Notes under the pieces: generated by a model
Told to the model about the DNA's origin: nothing
The model's database searches: none
What the model saw: the letters and a program-made list of their open reading frames with translations, nothing else
Origin: JAYZDF01 sp036337945
Lineage (GTDB): Bacteria; Myxococcota; Kuafuiibacteriia; Kuafuiibacteriales; Kuafuiibacteriaceae
DNA: 64,000 bases
Reading direction: 5' to 3'
Assembly (NCBI GenBank): GCA_036337945.1
Contig: JAYZDF010000104.1
Coordinates: forward strand, 35,267 to 99,266
Part shown: piece by piece, positions 62,414 through 64,000 of the stretch
How positions within the stretch are numbered: position 1 is the stretch's first letter
Layout of the letters: the number at the start of each line of letters is the position of its first letter
Made by a program: the position numbers and the translations under genes

Positions 62414-63283
62414 ATGATTAGTGAACTTTGGCAGATCAGTACATCGTTTCCCACGGTGTTTTTTACCGGGCTACTCTCCTTGATGTGCCTGTACTGGGTC
62501 CTCGTAATTGTGGGCGCCGCCGACCTGGATTTTCTAGACGGTGCCGACGGTGCTCTAGACGGCGCACTCGATGGAGCCATCGACGCTGCCGCAGAAGGCG
62601 CGCTTGAAGGTGCCCTTGAAGGCGCATTTGAAGCCGGTGGTGAGGCCGCTGGAGAGGCATTAGGTGAAGCCGCTGGTGAGTCTCTTTTGGAGTCTGCGGT
62701 AGAAGGTGTCGAGGCGAGTTCTTCAGTACTTTCTTTTCTCGGTCTGATGGGACTACGAAAAGCACCGCTGACCGTGGTCATGAGCTTTTGGGTCTTATTT
62801 TCCTGGATGCTGAGTGCCTATACCATGAGTTTACTTGGCACCCTTGGAGACTCGTTTATCATTCAAGCACTCACTGGCGTCGGAGTACTTTTGGGTAGTC
62901 TCGTACTCACGATGCCGTTGACTTCACTCAGCGTACGACCACTTGCACCTATATTTGCCGAAGACCGAGCCTATGGCGTATCTGATTTGGTTGGCAAAAG
63001 TTGTTTTTTGTCCACGGGCAGTATTTCGGACACGTTTGGGCAAGCGACCCTCACCGATGCCCGCAATCATACGCACAATCTTCAGGTTCGATGTTCCAAA
63101 GGCGACAACATAAATAAAGGCGACGAATTACTCATTATCTCCGTCGATAAAGAGGCAAACACGTTCAAAGTTGTGCCGATGACGCCTCAAGCCCTTTCAA
63201 TCTTAGAAAACCACATTAGCCGCGCCGCGCCAAAACGCGGAGCAAAAAAATCTTCACCCAAGAAGGCAAGTATAAAGGAGTAA
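62414..63283 (+). CDS. YqiJ-like OB-fold membrane protein with Gly-Ala repeats
   Basis: A 289-residue membrane protein starting MISELWQISTSFPTVFFTGL. It has one helix near the start, then a low-complexity region of (G-A-L-D/E) units (about 42-98), two or three helices (about 105-185), and a C-terminal OB-fold-like part with GKSCFLSTGSISDTFGQATL and KGDELLIISVDKEANTFKVV, as in YqiJ. YqiJ-type genes sit beside flotillin yqiK, and here a flotillin gene follows five bases after the stop. The ATG at 62414 gives a normal membrane-protein start; the frame is open to 62360. The repeat region is much longer than usual. Confidence 0.78.
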   Translation: MISELWQISTSFPTVFFTGLLSLMCLYWVLVIVGAADLDFLDGADGALDGALDGAIDAAAEGALEGALEGAFEAGGEAAGEALGEAAGESLLESAVEGVEASSSVLSFLGLMGLRKAPLTVVMSFWVLFSWMLSAYTMSLLGTLGDSFIIQALTGVGVLLGSLVLTMPLTSLSVRPLAPIFAEDRAYGVSDLVGKSCFLSTGSISDTFGQATLTDARNHTHNLQVRCSKGDNINKGDELLIISVDKEANTFKVVPMTPQALSILENHISRAAPKRGAKKSSPKKASIKE

Positions 63284-63287
63284 AAAA

Positions 63288-64000
63288 ATGGCCGGGATTA
63301 TTTCATTAGTTGGCGTTGCGATAGCAATATTCATTGGTGCAGGTGTCATTGCACTCATCCTCAAATCTTATCGGAAGGTCGATCAAGGAAAGGCTTTGAT
63401 TATCAATAAGACCGGCGGCAAGACTACCGCGTCGCTCAATGGCGGAGTTGTTATTCCAGTCATTCACCGGGCCGAAATTATGGATCTATCGGTCAAAGCG
63501 ATTGAAATCGATCGGCGAGGCAGTGACGGATTGATCTGCCAAGACAATATTCGCGCCGATATCAAGGTCACTTTCTTTGTCAGAGTGAATCCGGCAGAGG
63601 AAGACATTCTACAAGTTGCAAGAAGCATTGGTTGTGCTCGTGCTTCTAATCAACAGACACTTGAAGAGCTATTTTCAGCGAAGTTTTCCGAAGCATTGAA
63701 GACTGTCGGCAAGCAGCTTGAATTCGTCGATCTGTACCAAAAGAGAGACAAATTCAAAGATGCAATTATTGAAACGATCGGGACTGACCTTAATGGTTAC
63801 TCTTTGGAAGATGCTGCGATCGATTACCTCGAGCAAACTCCGCTTGATGCACTCGATTCCAACAATATTTTGGATGCGCAAGGTATCAAGAAAATCACCG
63901 AGCTTACCGCTGCTCAGCACATTTTGACCAATGACTTCCGCCAAAACGAGCGCAAGGAAATCAAGAAACAAGATGTTGAAGCCCAAGAAGCAATTCTCGC
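63288..64000 (+). CDS. Flotillin family protein (YqiK-like), 3' end beyond window
   Basis: From the ATG at 63288 (AAGGAG six bases upstream) the frame is open to the window end, giving 237 codons. The N-terminus MAGIISLVGVAIAIFIGAGV is a membrane helix. Then come GQGKALIIN-like residues (VDQGKALIINKTGG), the SPFH/band-7 core (GGVVIPVIHRAEIMDLSVKA, DNIRADIKVTFFVRVNPAEE), LEDAAIDYLEQTPLDALDSN and the start of the Ala/Glu-rich coiled coil (KKQDVEAQEAIL). Flotillins form membrane microdomain scaffolds. Paired with the YqiJ-like gene in one operon. Confidence 0.9.
   Translation, partial: MAGIISLVGVAIAIFIGAGVIALILKSYRKVDQGKALIINKTGGKTTASLNGGVVIPVIHRAEIMDLSVKAIEIDRRGSDGLICQDNIRADIKVTFFVRVNPAEEDILQVARSIGCARASNQQTLEELFSAKFSEALKTVGKQLEFVDLYQKRDKFKDAIIETIGTDLNGYSLEDAAIDYLEQTPLDALDSNNILDAQGIKKITELTAAQHILTNDFRQNERKEIKKQDVEAQEAIL

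Noticed and set aside
63675..63986. A 103-residue minus-strand frame.
   Set aside because: It lies wholly inside the flotillin coding frame on the other strand, and has no family pattern or ribosome site.

Overview
The window looks like chromosomal DNA of a moderate-GC Myxococcota (deltaproteobacterial) bacterium. The evidence is the density of secreted lipoproteins with Asp-Ala-Gly linkers, a DUF4215-type cysteine-rich repeat protein, choice-of-anchor-type beta repeats, a MYXO-CTERM-like tail, zinc-ribbon Ser/Thr kinases, a FHA-GAF-adenylate cyclase, a bactofilin next to ParB, and the gene order yajC-secD-secF-recJ. No insertion sequence, prophage, CRISPR array, rRNA or tRNA was recognised. 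Taxonomy is inferred from gene content, not computed.

Layout. 1-7716 (minus): the partial end of a FemAB/GNAT-like gene, then a type IV pilus tip/minor-pilin operon read fimT/gspH - pilV - pilW - pilX - pilY1. 7824-10206 (minus): FHA protein, a small ArsC-like selenoprotein with an in-frame UGA, and an RpoH-like sigma factor. 10475-16705 (plus): four envelope genes (ceramidase-like lipoprotein, unknown lipoprotein, outer-membrane beta-barrel, alpha/beta hydrolase lipoprotein). 16702-30259 (minus): PhyH-type dioxygenase behind a 1234-residue lipoprotein, a small lipoprotein, a DASS transporter, an S1-repeat protein, a lipoprotein, tsaE, nnrDE, class I aldolase, bactofilin and parB.

30383-38013: an archaemetzincin relative with a ruined catalytic motif, a deltaproteobacterial conserved protein, a DUF2058 and HD-hydrolase divergent pair, a DAG-rich lipoprotein, then a zinc-ribbon kinase and zinc-ribbon/FHA/GAF/cyclase pair. 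38122-41985: plsB, an alpha/beta hydrolase and a free-standing phosphohistidine (PEP-utilising mobile) domain. 42052-47502 (minus): a tight operon dnaJ - small membrane protein - exbB - exbD - glutaredoxin/TlpA fusion - methyltransferase - DsbA-like lipoprotein. 47603-57872: amidohydrolase, queE, lipoprotein, a second zinc-ribbon kinase with TPR-like tail, recJ, secF, secD, yajC. 58054-64000 (plus): a CARDB/putative-Ig surface protein with a sorting tail, then a YqiJ-like OB-fold membrane protein and a flotillin (YqiK-like) cut by the window end.

Most striking: the ArsC-like selenoprotein at 9045-9389. UGA is codon 14 in a U-x-x-C motif, followed by a perfect 7-bp hairpin with a GU-containing loop at the spacing expected of a bacterial SECIS element. 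Second is the archaemetzincin homologue at 30383-31048, which keeps its structural Cys4 site but has HQxxL instead of HExxH. Once the two edge-truncated genes and the UGA-interrupted gene are counted, no stretch longer than about 300 bases lacks a gene.
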